A stretch of 43,776 nucleotides of DNA from a virus (IMGVR_UViG_3300010354_000171:1-43776); one strand, 5' to 3'; shown: positions 34,301 to 42,718, numbered from the stretch's first letter. Numbers and translations are program-made. The notes: generated by a model not told the origin, from the sequence alone.

Positions 34301-36843
34301 ATATGTGCATAATATGTGAATACGGAAACAAGTTCTGCTCTACCACCATTGCATATCCAAGCACCGATACCATCTGAAATTACCTGAGTAAAGTCATTAG
34401 AAACAATAGAACGATTACCTCCGTTGTGTAGATTTCCGTCAACTTTTTGTCCTACAGCAGCAGTACCAAACGTAGTTACGTTTTGAATATAACACGATCT
34501 GTTAATAATCCATACTCTTTCATCAGCTGGGCCCCAGCCTGGATCTAATGACACAAATGCACCACCTGTTGGTGTTCTGTATGTTTCTCCTGCTTGTAAA
34601 GGAGGTAATGTTCCTTCTAGACCTTTTAAGGTCATGTTTCTAATACCTGTAGTGTCTCTTACATAGAACATATCTTCCAACGCTGATCCTGTAACTGCGT
34701 TGGCATAATATCTTCCTGCTAGAACACTCTTATAGTTGCCAGGATACAACAGATCATATTTCATTGCGTCAATATATCTATCAACGTCTCTTCTACATAA
34801 AACAGTATCAAAGCTATAAAGAGGATTGTTTACAAGCATATAGGCTATGGCTTCAGCTTTAATAAATTCTCTATTATTTTCCAAAGCTTCTATAGCATCT
34901 AAACAATACTGATTAGTTGTAGCTTCGTTTGATCCGCTTACAGTTGGACTTGATCCCTCATCGTTTACTCGATAATCTATAATTGCTATTATGTCTGTAA
35001 ATAAACCGTCAATTAAATCTATTTCGGACGGGTAAACATAAATTGAAGTATCTGGTAAAACATTATTGCCCGATGTTGGTGTAACTGAAACACCTGATAA
35101 CACATCGGCAACAACATTTTTTAAATGTCCCAAAGTTGCAAGAGTATACGATGCATCTTCAGCAAGTGCTGTAATTGGTTCATTAGCTCGTATCGTTGTT
35201 GACCTCAATTCGTCTCCAACTACGGCTGTTCGCTTTGGAACAATTAAAGGTAAAATTTCTTGATATTCACCTGTACCCACCTTAATGCTAGTATATCCTT
35301 CGTACCCATCGTCAACTTGTTCAAGAGCATATCTGAGGGTTCTCCAAGGTTTTAGGTAGTTAAAACCTCTAACCGGATCAGTATTATCGTCAACACCGTC
35401 GGTTCTAACCCACACTACTCTTTGAAGTGTTCCCCATGTTTCGTAGCCTAAGTCTCCTGTGTCATTTGAGATCATTAAGAATTGATGAGGTTCTCCAATA
35501 GGTACTGTTGTTGTTCCTATAGTACTGGTATCACCAATGTAAAAAGATGTGCTACCATCTTTTATAATTTCTCTTTTTGTGTTAAATGTTAATAAGTCAC
35601 CTACATTTGATAATACAGCATTTGTATCACCTACAATTAATACATCCCAAAGATTAAATCCTGATCCGTTGTCTCCAGGAAAATTGTCAAAACTGCTTAA
35701 ATGTTGAGAATTTGCGTAATAGGTAACTCCACGGAAATATACAATATCATATTGATCGTAGTCATAATCTACACGCCAACTGCCCTTCCAGTTTTGACCT
35801 ATAACAACAACTTTCCAATTAGAAGGATCTAGAGACGCAGATGAACTGTCGTCATTAAGTTGGTTAGTTAAACTAATCCAAAGACTTCCTCCTCGTCTTA
35901 TTACATCACCTTTCTTATAAAATCTATCACTTTGAAAGTCATAGACTCCTTGATAATCTATACCTTCAAAAATAACAGCCCAGTTAGGATTTCCAAGTTC
36001 GTATTGTGCGCTAACTCCTGGCTGATTTCCATAATTATTTTGAACGGCTATGTAGAGCACTCCACCATATTTTACTACGTCCCCAAGGGCGTAATAAACA
36101 TAACCATCCCAATCGTTATTATATTCGTATCCCGACAGATAGGTTGTAAAATTGGTGTTATCAATTTCACCTTCAACAGCCGAAGAAGTATGTTCTGCAA
36201 TACATTTCAACAAACTTCCGCCATATTTGACAAGGTCATTTAATCTATAACGAGTGCTTGCTTGATGGTGTCCAACAAAAGTATAGTTTTCTACAACTAC
36301 ATTCCAGGTTTCTGCTGTGCTATCTTCTGTACTGTCTAAGTTACCAACAATTACTCCATCGTCGGCGGCACCGGATGTATGTTCAAGCACACATTGATAA
36401 GTAAAACCGTTATAACGTATAATGTCGCCTACACGATATCGTGTAGTAGGAGTCCAAGCATTGCGCCAATTGCTGCCTACTGCATAGACTTCCCAGTCGT
36501 TGATATTTGTGCTAAAAAATTCAGAACTAGTATGACCTACAACACACAAATATAAGTTTCCGCCAGCTAAAACAAGAGTACCTTCATCGTAATCTGTACT
36601 TGCGGCCCACTCGCCAATAAATTGATAACCTTCGGCTGACTTTACCCAGGCCGGTGAAGGTTGTGTTTCTCCGGGAATTGTAAAGGATTGCGCAGAGTAA
36701 AATTCTGAAGATGTATGTTGTCTAATACATACCCATGCAGAACCTCTATGGAAAACCATATCATCTTTGTAATAGGTAGTTGAACTACCTGTCCAGTTTC
36801 CTCGCCAGGTGTATCGAAATCTTGTGATTTTAAATTCTGCCAT
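31312..36843 (-). CDS. Giant modular tail fibre protein (1843 aa)
   Basis: Same plan as the 2556 aa protein but shorter. About seven N-terminal W/HTS modules (10-405); a beta-helix entrance VVWVRTDGVDDNTDPVRGF (near 472) with GEYQEILPLIVPKRTAVVGDE; a single CRRDVDRYIDAMKYDL helix unit (near 685); the core NDFTQVISDGIGAWICNGGR (near 810); Asp-box-type repeats such as SIDGETW and SFDGLEW (about 1178-1470); GHDFLDIGSGN (near 1655) and a PTQRAIIAYL tail. The main difference is the number of CERDV and FCCH-like modules (one against four; none clear against three). Function inferred as host-recognition fibre. Confidence 0.82.
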   Translation of the reverse strand: MAEFKITRFRYTWRGNWTGSSTTYYKDDMVFHRGSAWVCIRQHTSSEFYSAQSFTIPGETQPSPAWVKSAEGYQFIGEWAASTDYDEGTLVLAGGNLYLCVVGHTSSEFFSTNINDWEVYAVGSNWRNAWTPTTRYRVGDIIRYNGFTYQCVLEHTSGAADDGVIVGNLDSTEDSTAETWNVVVENYTFVGHHQASTRYRLNDLVKYGGSLLKCIAEHTSSAVEGEIDNTNFTTYLSGYEYNNDWDGYVYYALGDVVKYGGVLYIAVQNNYGNQPGVSAQYELGNPNWAVIFEGIDYQGVYDFQSDRFYKKGDVIRRGGSLWISLTNQLNDDSSSASLDPSNWKVVVIGQNWKGSWRVDYDYDQYDIVYFRGVTYYANSQHLSSFDNFPGDNGSGFNLWDVLIVGDTNAVLSNVGDLLTFNTKREIIKDGSTSFYIGDTSTIGTTTVPIGEPHQFLMISNDTGDLGYETWGTLQRVVWVRTDGVDDNTDPVRGFNYLKPWRTLRYALEQVDDGYEGYTSIKVGTGEYQEILPLIVPKRTAVVGDELRSTTIRANEPITALAEDASYTLATLGHLKNVVADVLSGVSVTPTSGNNVLPDTSIYVYPSEIDLIDGLFTDIIAIIDYRVNDEGSSPTVSGSNEATTNQYCLDAIEALENNREFIKAEAIAYMLVNNPLYSFDTVLCRRDVDRYIDAMKYDLLYPGNYKSVLAGRYYANAVTGSALEDMFYVRDTTGIRNMTLKGLEGTLPPLQAGETYRTPTGGAFVSLDPGWGPADERVWIINRSCYIQNVTTFGTAAVGQKVDGNLHNGGNRSIVSNDFTQVISDGIGAWICNGGRAELVSVFTYYAHIGMFAQDGGIIRATNGNSSYGDFGALADGIDPEEVVRYASVNTRSEQAVVAAAFAGEILDFILALEFENCGQNYTTASYTITSSGVGATAAQEEFRDDAMFTIQMLDSGAGFSQEGNQAQTGNTTQITLATAETFMEADILGKRIIIISGDGTGQYGYVQAYNDLTKVCTVYRESTDTPGWDHVLPGTPSSTLLTSGTRYRIEPRVTFSEPEYTCAEVGLPATRVWASAVYGETSQTFTNVAGTAGTGETIEVVPADALFTVVKNGRTYSVTLTDGGAGYAVNDTITISGSSVGGTDLEHDILITVTSISNDSTNSILTYQIADDSLIADSGKFVLLPAASDQGLYSSDGDDWEDLTLPASGNWTCLASGNNRFVAISTGTNQAAYSTNGIDWSSSTMPASRNWNGVAYGKPIGVDDGVFVAISGNLNSAAYSIDGETWTSSTLPTFGDSTLNEYVDITFGAGVFVALANSGNIVAVGTWNGSSLTWQGSIMDVVADSSAKDWTSIAYGNRRFVAVSSTGDVAYSFDGLEWLPASMPTQDGSTAHFWKRIRYGQGTFFAVGDTGSRNIGADITTGPTQFAASSYDGLVWTERQLATNLNWSLVAFGNPDVTLNDSTLTNSVPIWLTFPSTSSNSYNKISCGATALGRAVVSGSGISYIKIWEPGSGYATEPVLTLTDPGKTEDIQYRIRMADGVLSQPKFLSKGSSYKTSTTFVTVTGDGFADKTPNGKFITLDNIDVMPGPGAQFYIGNLPGYWVAVVIRSEELQQNGKFLATFQISPNVGYDDYIEHGMEVLIREKYSQVRITGHDFLDIGSGNFETTNYPQMYAEYDYNREPFQEVYDLNGGRVFYTSTDQDGNFRAGNQFAVEQATGIITISADFFDLEGLTELRLAGINVGSTAVIREFSKDATFSQNSNNVIPTQRAIIAYLQSRLNVGGEDLLTPSFIAGTVLVGPNLINSTAAQTIEVDVMADFKGSGTGISGSYIASLLAVRRIARI

Positions 36844-36856
36844 TTTAAATTCCTAA

Positions 36857-37222
36857 TTATGAAGATGTTCCTGTTGGGTACGAGTAGCCTCTGTTAACTC
36901 TAACTGTAAACATACCTTCACTATCTATATAGTAAAACAATGATCTATTGTCCCATCTGTATTGAGGATAATACATATTTTCTTTTGGTTTTTCGTGCTC
37001 TTCGTCGACCCCCTCTAAGTAATCTGTGCCGACAACAAACGTATCAAAATCTTCTTCGGTTGGTCCGGGAATGTTAATTTGATATGAATCGTTGTCTAAG
37101 ATTTGATCGCTTCTAACTAAGAATATTTCTCCGTCTTGGTTTCTTCTAAGTGCATACCAGTAACGGGGACTAGTTCCTAATACTTCTTCTGGGGTTCTAC
37201 CTAAGTAATATGCATTTGCCAT
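36857..37222 (-). CDS. Conserved-looking small virion-type protein (121 aa)
   Basis: A 121 aa protein beginning MANAYYLGRTPEEVLGTSPR and ending in an aromatic tail (YRWDNRSLFYYIDSEGMFTVRVNRGYSYP). Such a Tyr-rich small protein beside large fibres is familiar in marine T4-like phages, but I do not know a named function. The middle GPTEEDFDTFVVGTDYLEGV is acidic. Only 13 bases separate it from the 1843 aa gene, so co-transcription is likely. Confidence 0.6.
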   Translation of the reverse strand: MANAYYLGRTPEEVLGTSPRYWYALRRNQDGEIFLVRSDQILDNDSYQINIPGPTEEDFDTFVVGTDYLEGVDEEHEKPKENMYYPQYRWDNRSLFYYIDSEGMFTVRVNRGYSYPTGTSS

Positions 37223-37232
37223 AATTTTTCTC

Positions 37233-37565
37233 TTATGATATTTCTACGTAACTGACCGTAGCGTCTATACTATCTGCTGTATCGCTGGTTATTCTCAATG
37301 CTGTATTTGAAGGTAAAATTAACTTTTCACCTTGAGTAATTAGTTTTACAGAAGTATTAGGAGGTATAGCCAATTGCTTTACATATTTTACAACTGTAGT
37401 ATCAGATCCAACAATATCAACGTCTACTACTACGGTGTCATATTCTGTTACATTGGCTAGATTGCATCCAATTACGGTTGCTCTTATTCCTGCTCCAATT
37501 TCTACAACTTCTGTTGGAGTTGTTCCGATTTCATTTATTAGTGCGTGTTGAAATAGTGTTGGCAT
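37233..37565 (-). CDS. Small beta-sandwich virion-type protein
   Basis: A 110 aa protein of alternating strands (TPTEVVEIGAGIRATVIGCN, YDTVVVDVDIVGSDTTVVKY, PPNTSVKLITQGEKLILP, ATVSYVEI). The order of strands and the 'N..N.T...V.V.V...I.PN.S...' rhythm match the proteins at 23266-23592 and 40474-40809, so it is a probable paralogue. No catalytic motif. Likely a structural connector in the tail or collar; its role is inferred from location only. Confidence 0.6.
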   Translation of the reverse strand: MPTLFQHALINEIGTTPTEVVEIGAGIRATVIGCNLANVTEYDTVVVDVDIVGSDTTVVKYVKQLAIPPNTSVKLITQGEKLILPSNTALRITSDTADSIDATVSYVEIS

Positions 37566-37569
37566 TTTT

Positions 37570-38643
37570 TTATCCTAACATTAATGCGTATGTTGCTGCG
37601 ATTTCGTTGGCTGTGATTTCAGATACCGCACCAGATGCACCTGCGGGAGAAGCCCAGTCAAAACCGTCCCAAACTTCCAATGCTTTAGAATTAGTGTTGT
37701 ATCTGGTCATACCTAATACTGCATAAGCGGTTGGTCTTTGGGCATCACTCCCTACCGGAGGCACAAAACCGTTGGTGCCTGCAAATTTTACGTAACCTGT
37801 TCCTGTTTGTGCAAATTGCGAAACAGCGTCTGTAACAACATTTGTAATGACATTATCAACTATTCTAAAATTAGCTAGTTTTACGCCGCCGGCGCCGTTT
37901 CCGTCTATAATAATGTCTTGACCGGTAGTGCTACCAATCTCATTGTTATAAAATTTAAGATTGCCAACATCTAATGAAGTAACATTAAGAACATTAGTGT
38001 AAATTGTGCCAACATACAAATTTCGCCATTGGTACGCAAACGATCCTAAATCATAAGTATTATCGGCTTGTGGAATAAGGTCGCTTTGGATACTGGCGTT
38101 AATAGTTACACTATCTGACAAGCTATCGCCAATAACAATATTACCACCTATTGTTACATTACCTGTAGCCGAAATATTTCCCGTTACATTTAAATTACCA
38201 GTAATATTAGTAGTGGCAATTATATTAACTGTACCTGAACCGTTAGCTCGCAGTACTAAATTGCTGTTTGAAACTTCGGTAGAAATTACATTACCTTGTA
38301 ATTGAATATCGTCAACCTGAAACCTAGCTTGATAAATGGTAGGTTCAGCGCCGGATGGGGCAAAAGTAATAGTATTTAGATCACTGCTGATTGTATTACC
38401 AGTGACTGTTATATTTCCTACATCAAGTTGATTAACAACTTCTAAATCAGTTGTTCTAGTGTATCCGTCAACATCGAGGTCGTGTAGTGGGACTGAAGTG
38501 TTAACGCCAATACGATTGTTGTTAACATCTAGAAATAGTATGTCTGGGTCCGCGATACCATTTCTAAAAGACAAATTCGCGCCATCTCTGACGAGATTTG
38601 ACTTCAAGAGTGGCCCGGATATACGACCAAGAACCTGGGGCAC
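37570..38643 (-). CDS. Tail fibre-like structural protein A (GTG start)
   Basis: A 357 aa protein with a conserved opening LGRISGPLLKSNLVRDGANL, DVNNNRIGVNTSVPLHDLDV and GYTRTTDLEV, followed by a long repetitive beta segment (IIATTNITGNLNVTGNISAT), DLGSFAYQWRNLYV, and a W-module near the end (NSKALEVWDGFDWASP). It is a paralogue of the gene at 38784-39875. The start is GTG at 38643; AGGAG at 38654-38650, 6 nt upstream, supports it. The protein lacks membrane segments. Probably trimeric fibre-like; exact position in the particle unknown. Confidence 0.7.
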   Translation of the reverse strand: MPQVLGRISGPLLKSNLVRDGANLSFRNGIADPDILFLDVNNNRIGVNTSVPLHDLDVDGYTRTTDLEVVNQLDVGNITVTGNTISSDLNTITFAPSGAEPTIYQARFQVDDIQLQGNVISTEVSNSNLVLRANGSGTVNIIATTNITGNLNVTGNISATGNVTIGGNIVIGDSLSDSVTINASIQSDLIPQADNTYDLGSFAYQWRNLYVGTIYTNVLNVTSLDVGNLKFYNNEIGSTTGQDIIIDGNGAGGVKLANFRIVDNVITNVVTDAVSQFAQTGTGYVKFAGTNGFVPPVGSDAQRPTAYAVLGMTRYNTNSKALEVWDGFDWASPAGASGAVSEITANEIAATYALMLG

Positions 38644-38783
38644 TTCAATCTCCTATATACACCGCGTTTCACGGATAACCACTTTCTCAGCCGCTTTTAC
38701 GGCTCTTTGCGGGTTTACCACAGTTTGGTCATACAGGAAATTGGTCTTTTCCTATAATCAAAAGTATTTATCCAGATTGAAAT
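38644..38783 (-). promoter_or_regulatory. Late promoter and 120-nt structured leader before fibre-like gene A
   Basis: A 140-base gap. On the minus strand a near-consensus late box ATAAATAC (38771-38764, preceded by G) lies upstream of two possible small hairpins: AGGAAA/TTTCCT arms at 38735-38753 and AGCCG/CGGCT arms at 38689-38704. The AGGAG of the next gene follows. Long structured leaders of this kind could affect translation or stability. No tRNA or conserved riboswitch pattern was recognised. Confidence 0.5.
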
Positions 38784-39875
38784 TTAACCCAGTATTAGAG
38801 TATAAACATTTCCTAGATCTTGCATTTCTTCTACCCCAATTGTTTCGCCTGGTCCGGTTGAAATGATCCATATAGATCCGTCATAGCATTCTAGATAACC
38901 TAGATCAGTGTTCCACCTAGTATCACCTGGTTCAGGTGATGCATTTCTTTCTGCATTTGTTCCAGAAGGAACAACTATTCCGTTAGTACTGTCAAATTTA
39001 TAATATCCTGTGCCTGTGCTAGCAAAAGTTAAGGGCGTATTTTCTAGATTGGTTAAATCGTTAGATTCCCACTTTGTTCTTTCTATATAAGTTATACCTG
39101 AGTTTGGATTGATAATTACATCGTCATTACTTTGCAAGGCAAAAATTTGTCCATTATTACCGTCTAATTTGAGTTGGTCGCTGACATTAATTCTTAAAGA
39201 TAACACTAAATCAGTATGGGTTAAATCGTCTCTTATGTATAACTCTGACCATCTACGTTGGCTACTATCACCTGCATCTGCACCTAGATCGTAATCATAC
39301 GGGATACCTGGTATGATATCTTGAGTAAGATCAGGAGCTATAACCACTACGTCTAATTTACTGTCTCCAACAATAATATTATCTGCTGCGCTAAGATCTC
39401 CCGAGACACCAATATTTCCAGACACATTAACATCACCCGTTACATTTGTAGTATCTTCGATGTCTACCTGAGCTGGGCCATTGGGATTTATAATAATATT
39501 ACCGTTGGTTTGATAATTTTGAATTTGATTACCATTAATTTCTAATTGTCCTGTTATTACCCTGTCTAAAGCAATGTATGGACTACTGGTATCTAATGGG
39601 GCTATGTACAACGGGCCAACTACTGTGCTTATTGTTCCGTTGGCATTAAAAATAACATTATTAAATGTTGCTTGGTTAGTAACTTCTAAATCTATTGTAC
39701 GAGTATATCCGTAGATATCTAAATCGTGTGCTGGAACATTACTGGGCTGGTTGATACCAACTTTTCCATTACTTACATCTAGATAAAGTAAATTTGTTTC
39801 AAAACTAAGATCTACGCTATCCCTATTGAGAATGTCATTAAGTAACGGTCCTGATATACGCCCCAATTGACTCAT
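38784..39875 (-). CDS. Tail fibre-like structural protein B
   Basis: A 363 aa paralogue of the protein at 37570-38643. Shared frame: LGRISGPLLNDILNRDSVDL, LDVSNGKVGINQPSNVPAHD, YGYTRTIDLEVTN, repeats such as GDVNVSGNIGVSGDLS, DLGAD...RRWSELYI, and a W-module near GYLECYDGSIWIIS. Differences are concentrated in the centre (LDRVITGQLEINGNQIQNYQ), which suggests separate binding or assembly partners. Only 2 bases separate its start from the preceding stop. Structural role inferred from repeats and position. Confidence 0.7.
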   Translation of the reverse strand: MSQLGRISGPLLNDILNRDSVDLSFETNLLYLDVSNGKVGINQPSNVPAHDLDIYGYTRTIDLEVTNQATFNNVIFNANGTISTVVGPLYIAPLDTSSPYIALDRVITGQLEINGNQIQNYQTNGNIIINPNGPAQVDIEDTTNVTGDVNVSGNIGVSGDLSAADNIIVGDSKLDVVVIAPDLTQDIIPGIPYDYDLGADAGDSSQRRWSELYIRDDLTHTDLVLSLRINVSDQLKLDGNNGQIFALQSNDDVIINPNSGITYIERTKWESNDLTNLENTPLTFASTGTGYYKFDSTNGIVVPSGTNAERNASPEPGDTRWNTDLGYLECYDGSIWIISTGPGETIGVEEMQDLGNVYTLILG

Positions 39876-39877
39876 GA

Positions 39878-40477
39878 TTAATTAGCGTAACCGTAATAGA
39901 CTGTTACGTATTTTCCTAACGGCGGTGATTCTGGGCTAAATGTTAACCACCAAGTAGATTTAGCAGGATTTGTTCTACCGTCAACTGATGAATAAGTAAC
40001 ACCTCCAAGATATCCTGTTGGTGAACTTGTACCTGCTGGATTTTGTACTAACGTATAATTAGTTGTAGAAATCTGCCATACATTTTCAACTAAAACAATA
40101 ATGTTATCTAAGCTTCCGCCAGCTGATGGCAAAAATTCTAATTCGTATGCTGCTGGAAGAGGTCCAAAATATGCTTCGGTATAATCTCCAGGACCGTAAG
40201 TTTCTTTAAGAATAGCACTTGCGCTTGGGGATGCTACAGTTTCCCAGTAGCCAGCAATAAAACATTCCAATGTATTAGAAGTTGTATTGTAACGAATCAT
40301 TCCGTTAGCACCGTTGGGCATTTCAACGCTGCTCAATTGCGGGCGTTGTGCTGTGGTACCTTTAGGCAATCTTAGGCCACCAGTGCCGTCCATTGTATAT
40401 CTTCCGTACGGATTACCCTTAAACTGGTTATCTTTAAGAAGAAACTTGCTAGTATTTTGTGTTTTAAGAAATTTCAT
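39878..40477 (-). CDS. Fibre-like virion protein with W-module (199 aa)
   Basis: Opens MKFLKTQNTSKFLLKDNQFK, then GGLRLPKGTTAQRPQLSSV and a 'MIRYNTTSNTLECFIAGYWETVA' segment, the fibre W-module seen also in the 357 and 363 aa proteins and at 22786. The C-terminal half is a separate beta domain (SLDNIIVLVENVWQISTTNY, STWWLTFSPESPPLGKYVTV). The start overlaps the preceding stop as ATGA. Virion or fibre role inferred. Confidence 0.62.
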   Translation of the reverse strand: MKFLKTQNTSKFLLKDNQFKGNPYGRYTMDGTGGLRLPKGTTAQRPQLSSVEMPNGANGMIRYNTTSNTLECFIAGYWETVASPSASAILKETYGPGDYTEAYFGPLPAAYELEFLPSAGGSLDNIIVLVENVWQISTTNYTLVQNPAGTSSPTGYLGGVTYSSVDGRTNPAKSTWWLTFSPESPPLGKYVTVYYGYAN

Positions 40478-40809
40478 ACCGGTAATGTACTTACAGTTAT
40501 ACTTAGAAGATTAGCTACATTGGCTTGTGCCTGTACTGTATCATTATTTCCTAAGACTATTCTTTCGTCGCTGAAGAATACAGTTTCTCCTGCTGGAATG
40601 TTAAGATTACTTATTACTTTATTAACATCAGTAGCAGAGCTACTTGCAGGAACTAAATGTAAAGTTAAAGATGCCGCATTAACTGTTTCGTCAGTTAAAT
40701 TTACCGCTCCAGTATTACAAATAATCATAGTGGTAATGGCATTATTACTAGAGCTTGTGTATACCGTTGTTATACCTGTTGAAGTTAATTGTGTGCATGT
40801 AATTGCCAT
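40474..40809 (-). CDS. Small beta-sandwich virion-type protein
   Basis: A 111 aa Thr/Val/Ser-rich protein (GITTVYTSSSNNAITTMIIC, LTLHLVPASSS, NIPAGETVFFSDERIVLGNN). It closely parallels the strand order of the proteins at 23266 and 37233, supporting a small repeated family in the locus. Its stop overlaps the start of the next gene by ATGA, which argues for coupled translation with the W-module protein. No enzymatic signature. Confidence 0.6.
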   Translation of the reverse strand: MAITCTQLTSTGITTVYTSSSNNAITTMIICNTGAVNLTDETVNAASLTLHLVPASSSATDVNKVISNLNIPAGETVFFSDERIVLGNNDTVQAQANVANLLSITVSTLPV

Positions 40810-40818
40810 AAAATTTCC

Positions 40819-41961
40819 TTAGAATAGCATACTAAACAGTAATGCTCTGTTCTTGCTTATGAGTTCATCGTTTGTGAAACTAGCATTAATAGTTCCATCT
40901 AAATCTTTACTAGGTCTTGTGTTTACAAATCTTAAACCTGTTGTGCCTGCTCCGGTAGTTGCTCCGTAAATTATGGTAGCGTCGTTGACCGCAGCTGGTG
41001 ATAATCCGTGATGTTCAAATGATGTTGCATACGTAATTACAACTTTACCTGTACCGTTAGTTTCTAATCTTATATTTGTATTCGTGTTATCTGCTTGTAT
41101 TACTACTGCACTTTGGTTTTCAAAACCTGATAGATTAGTAGCCAACGGCCCAGGATTATAATTTCCTCCCATAGCTGCTGCAATGTCCGAAACAACTGGA
41201 TCTTCCGTAAAAATTGTTATTCCAGTAAACTCAATATGATTGTCTCTAAACGCTGCTATTCTTCTATTGTTAACAAGAATTGCAACTTCACTTTGAGGGG
41301 GCATACTTGAGTAAGGACCAATTGGTGGTACAAATGCCGCTGGCGCTAGGGGGTCGTTAACATCTAACGATATAACTCTTGTATCATCTCTAACTATCTG
41401 AAAGGTTGGATTACTTTGAATAGCATCGTCAACATAACGTTTATTTGGAATGTCGTCGTCATGTGTAACCTGCAATTCATAGTTTATAGTACCAATGACC
41501 TTCATTACACCGGTGCCTGCACCTATTATAGTAAGATCACCGTCGTCCGTGTCTGAATCTGTTAAAATTTCTTTTAATCTTAGCTTACTTGACGACCAAT
41601 TAAATCCAGTTTCAGAAGTACCTAATGCTAACTGCCAACCCTCTGTGCTTTCATCCCACAAAAAGCTTGGCTGCGGAAGTTGACTAGAACCTCCGTCAAC
41701 ACCTCTATCAATTAATATTCCTGAATACCCGTCGCCGACAGTAACTCCGGGACCCGGCTCACCGTAATTTAATGTAATAATATTATCTTCTACATTTAAA
41801 TTCTGTGCTTCAACAGTTAACGTGTCACCTTCAACAACTAAATTTCCGGTGACACGTACTGTTCCAACATTTGGTCCGGTATCGAGAAGGATGGTGCTAC
41901 CTTCACCTGTAACAATGTTATAGTCACCACTTACTTTTATCGTACGACCGTTTTGAGCCAT
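40819..41961 (-). CDS. Fibre-like structural protein (380 aa)
   Basis: Repeated short beta units at the start (GRTIKVSGDYNIVTGEGSTI, RVTGNLVVEGDTLTVEAQN), a central KLRLKEILTDSDTDDGDLTI and DIPNKRYVDDAIQSNPTF, the 'xPNKRYVDxAI' marker common in phage tail fibre repeats, then a distinct C-terminal domain ending SFTNDELISKNRALLFSMLF. This is the general form of a beta-rich fibre or collar-fibre protein of marine T4-like phages. The gene is 9 bases upstream of the 111 aa gene. Function inferred. Confidence 0.65.
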   Translation of the reverse strand: MAQNGRTIKVSGDYNIVTGEGSTILLDTGPNVGTVRVTGNLVVEGDTLTVEAQNLNVEDNIITLNYGEPGPGVTVGDGYSGILIDRGVDGGSSQLPQPSFLWDESTEGWQLALGTSETGFNWSSSKLRLKEILTDSDTDDGDLTIIGAGTGVMKVIGTINYELQVTHDDDIPNKRYVDDAIQSNPTFQIVRDDTRVISLDVNDPLAPAAFVPPIGPYSSMPPQSEVAILVNNRRIAAFRDNHIEFTGITIFTEDPVVSDIAAAMGGNYNPGPLATNLSGFENQSAVVIQADNTNTNIRLETNGTGKVVITYATSFEHHGLSPAAVNDATIIYGATTGAGTTGLRFVNTRPSKDLDGTINASFTNDELISKNRALLFSMLF

Positions 41962-41973
41962 GTTAACTCTCTA

Positions 41974-42378
41974 TTAGACTGCTGTTAATGCAATGTAATC
42001 ACTAGTTGAATCGTTAACAATTACCCATGTGTAACGATTTCCGCTGAAATCTGTAGCCACACGTTTTGTAATTTTAGCAATTGGTGTTGGTACTGCACCG
42101 TTACCGCCAACAAATCCATTCATTCTCATTTGGCCGTCGGCGCTAGGCACAGCTGATTGAAGAACGCATGGTCCTAAATTTGTACCGGCTTGATTTAGTA
42201 ATACAAAAGTTTTTGCGCCGCGTTGCTTATAGATATAAGCATAGTTTGTTGTACTATTATAGGTTGCATCGGTATAAGCAGTACCGCCTGCGTATGCTTC
42301 AACACGAATACCAGTATCGCTTGCTGGCGTTCCAATTACATCTACGCCTGTAACATCTTTTCTTAGTGGACGTCCCAT
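41974..42378 (-). CDS. Small virion-type protein (134 aa)
   Basis: A 134 aa protein (MGRPLRKDVTGVDVIGTPAS, DTGIRVEAYAGGTAYTDATY, KQRGAKTFVLLNQAGTNLGP, MRMNGFVGG) of mixed beta strands with a basic middle. It is the first gene of the tail fibre locus after the late promoter box at 42464-42470. I recognise the style from marine T4-like phage structural clusters but no named homologue. An AAGGAG lies just upstream of the start on the minus strand. Confidence 0.58.
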   Translation of the reverse strand: MGRPLRKDVTGVDVIGTPASDTGIRVEAYAGGTAYTDATYNSTTNYAYIYKQRGAKTFVLLNQAGTNLGPCVLQSAVPSADGQMRMNGFVGGNGAVPTPIAKITKRVATDFSGNRYTWVIVNDSTSDYIALTAV

Positions 42379-42470
42379 TTGTTTTCTCCTTTATGTTGAC
42401 GTTCTAGGTCTACGCGGTTGGTTCCGCATAAGTCCGCCCCGTGCGGCACTTACCTTGATATTTTATTTAT
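42379..42470 (-). promoter_or_regulatory. Late promoter (ATAAATA) with GC-rich structured leader
   Basis: ATAAATA on the minus strand at 42470-42464 (preceded by G, overlapping the stop of the small coiled-coil gene) is a good T4-type late box for the whole fibre locus. The leader of about 80 nt then has two short GC-rich hairpins unusual for this AT-rich genome: GCGG/CCGC arms at 42414-42427 and CCGC/GCGG arms at 42434-42446. The AAGGAG of the 134 aa gene follows. Promoter assigned by motif and position. Confidence 0.6.
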
Positions 42471-42718
42471 CTGCGGCTGAGCAAGGACATAAGCTCTATT
42501 TTTTCTACTAGTTCAATAAGTTTTTTAATTTCTTCTATTTCTTGTTCTGCTTTGTGCAGATAAGACTCTTTGTGAGTCTGTCTGTACATAACCAAATGGC
42601 TACCGTGAGCTGCTATGTGCTTTTCAATAGACTGTTCTAAACGTCTAATATCATGAGAAAACATAGGATGACGTTTTCTCCATACACGACATTTTTGCCT
42701 TATTTCTGCAAAGTCCAT
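42467..42718 (-). CDS. Small basic coiled-coil protein of unknown function
   Basis: 83 aa using the ATG at 42718 (MDFAEIRQKCRVWRKRHPMF); an in-frame TTG at 42736 is less likely. The N-terminal half is rich in Arg, His and Lys, and the C-terminal half is a strong helix (YLHKAEQEIEEIKKLIELVE). Charge and size would fit nucleic-acid binding or a small regulatory role, but there is no recognisable domain. It lies between the capsid terminator and the fibre-locus promoter. Confidence 0.55.
   Translation of the reverse strand: MDFAEIRQKCRVWRKRHPMFSHDIRRLEQSIEKHIAAHGSHLVMYRQTHKESYLHKAEQEIEEIKKLIELVEKIELMSLLSRR

Noticed and set aside
38644-38783. tRNA or small RNA gene in the 140-base gap
   Set aside because: No cloverleaf, T-loop or CCA-like end is visible; the region is better explained as a promoter with leader.
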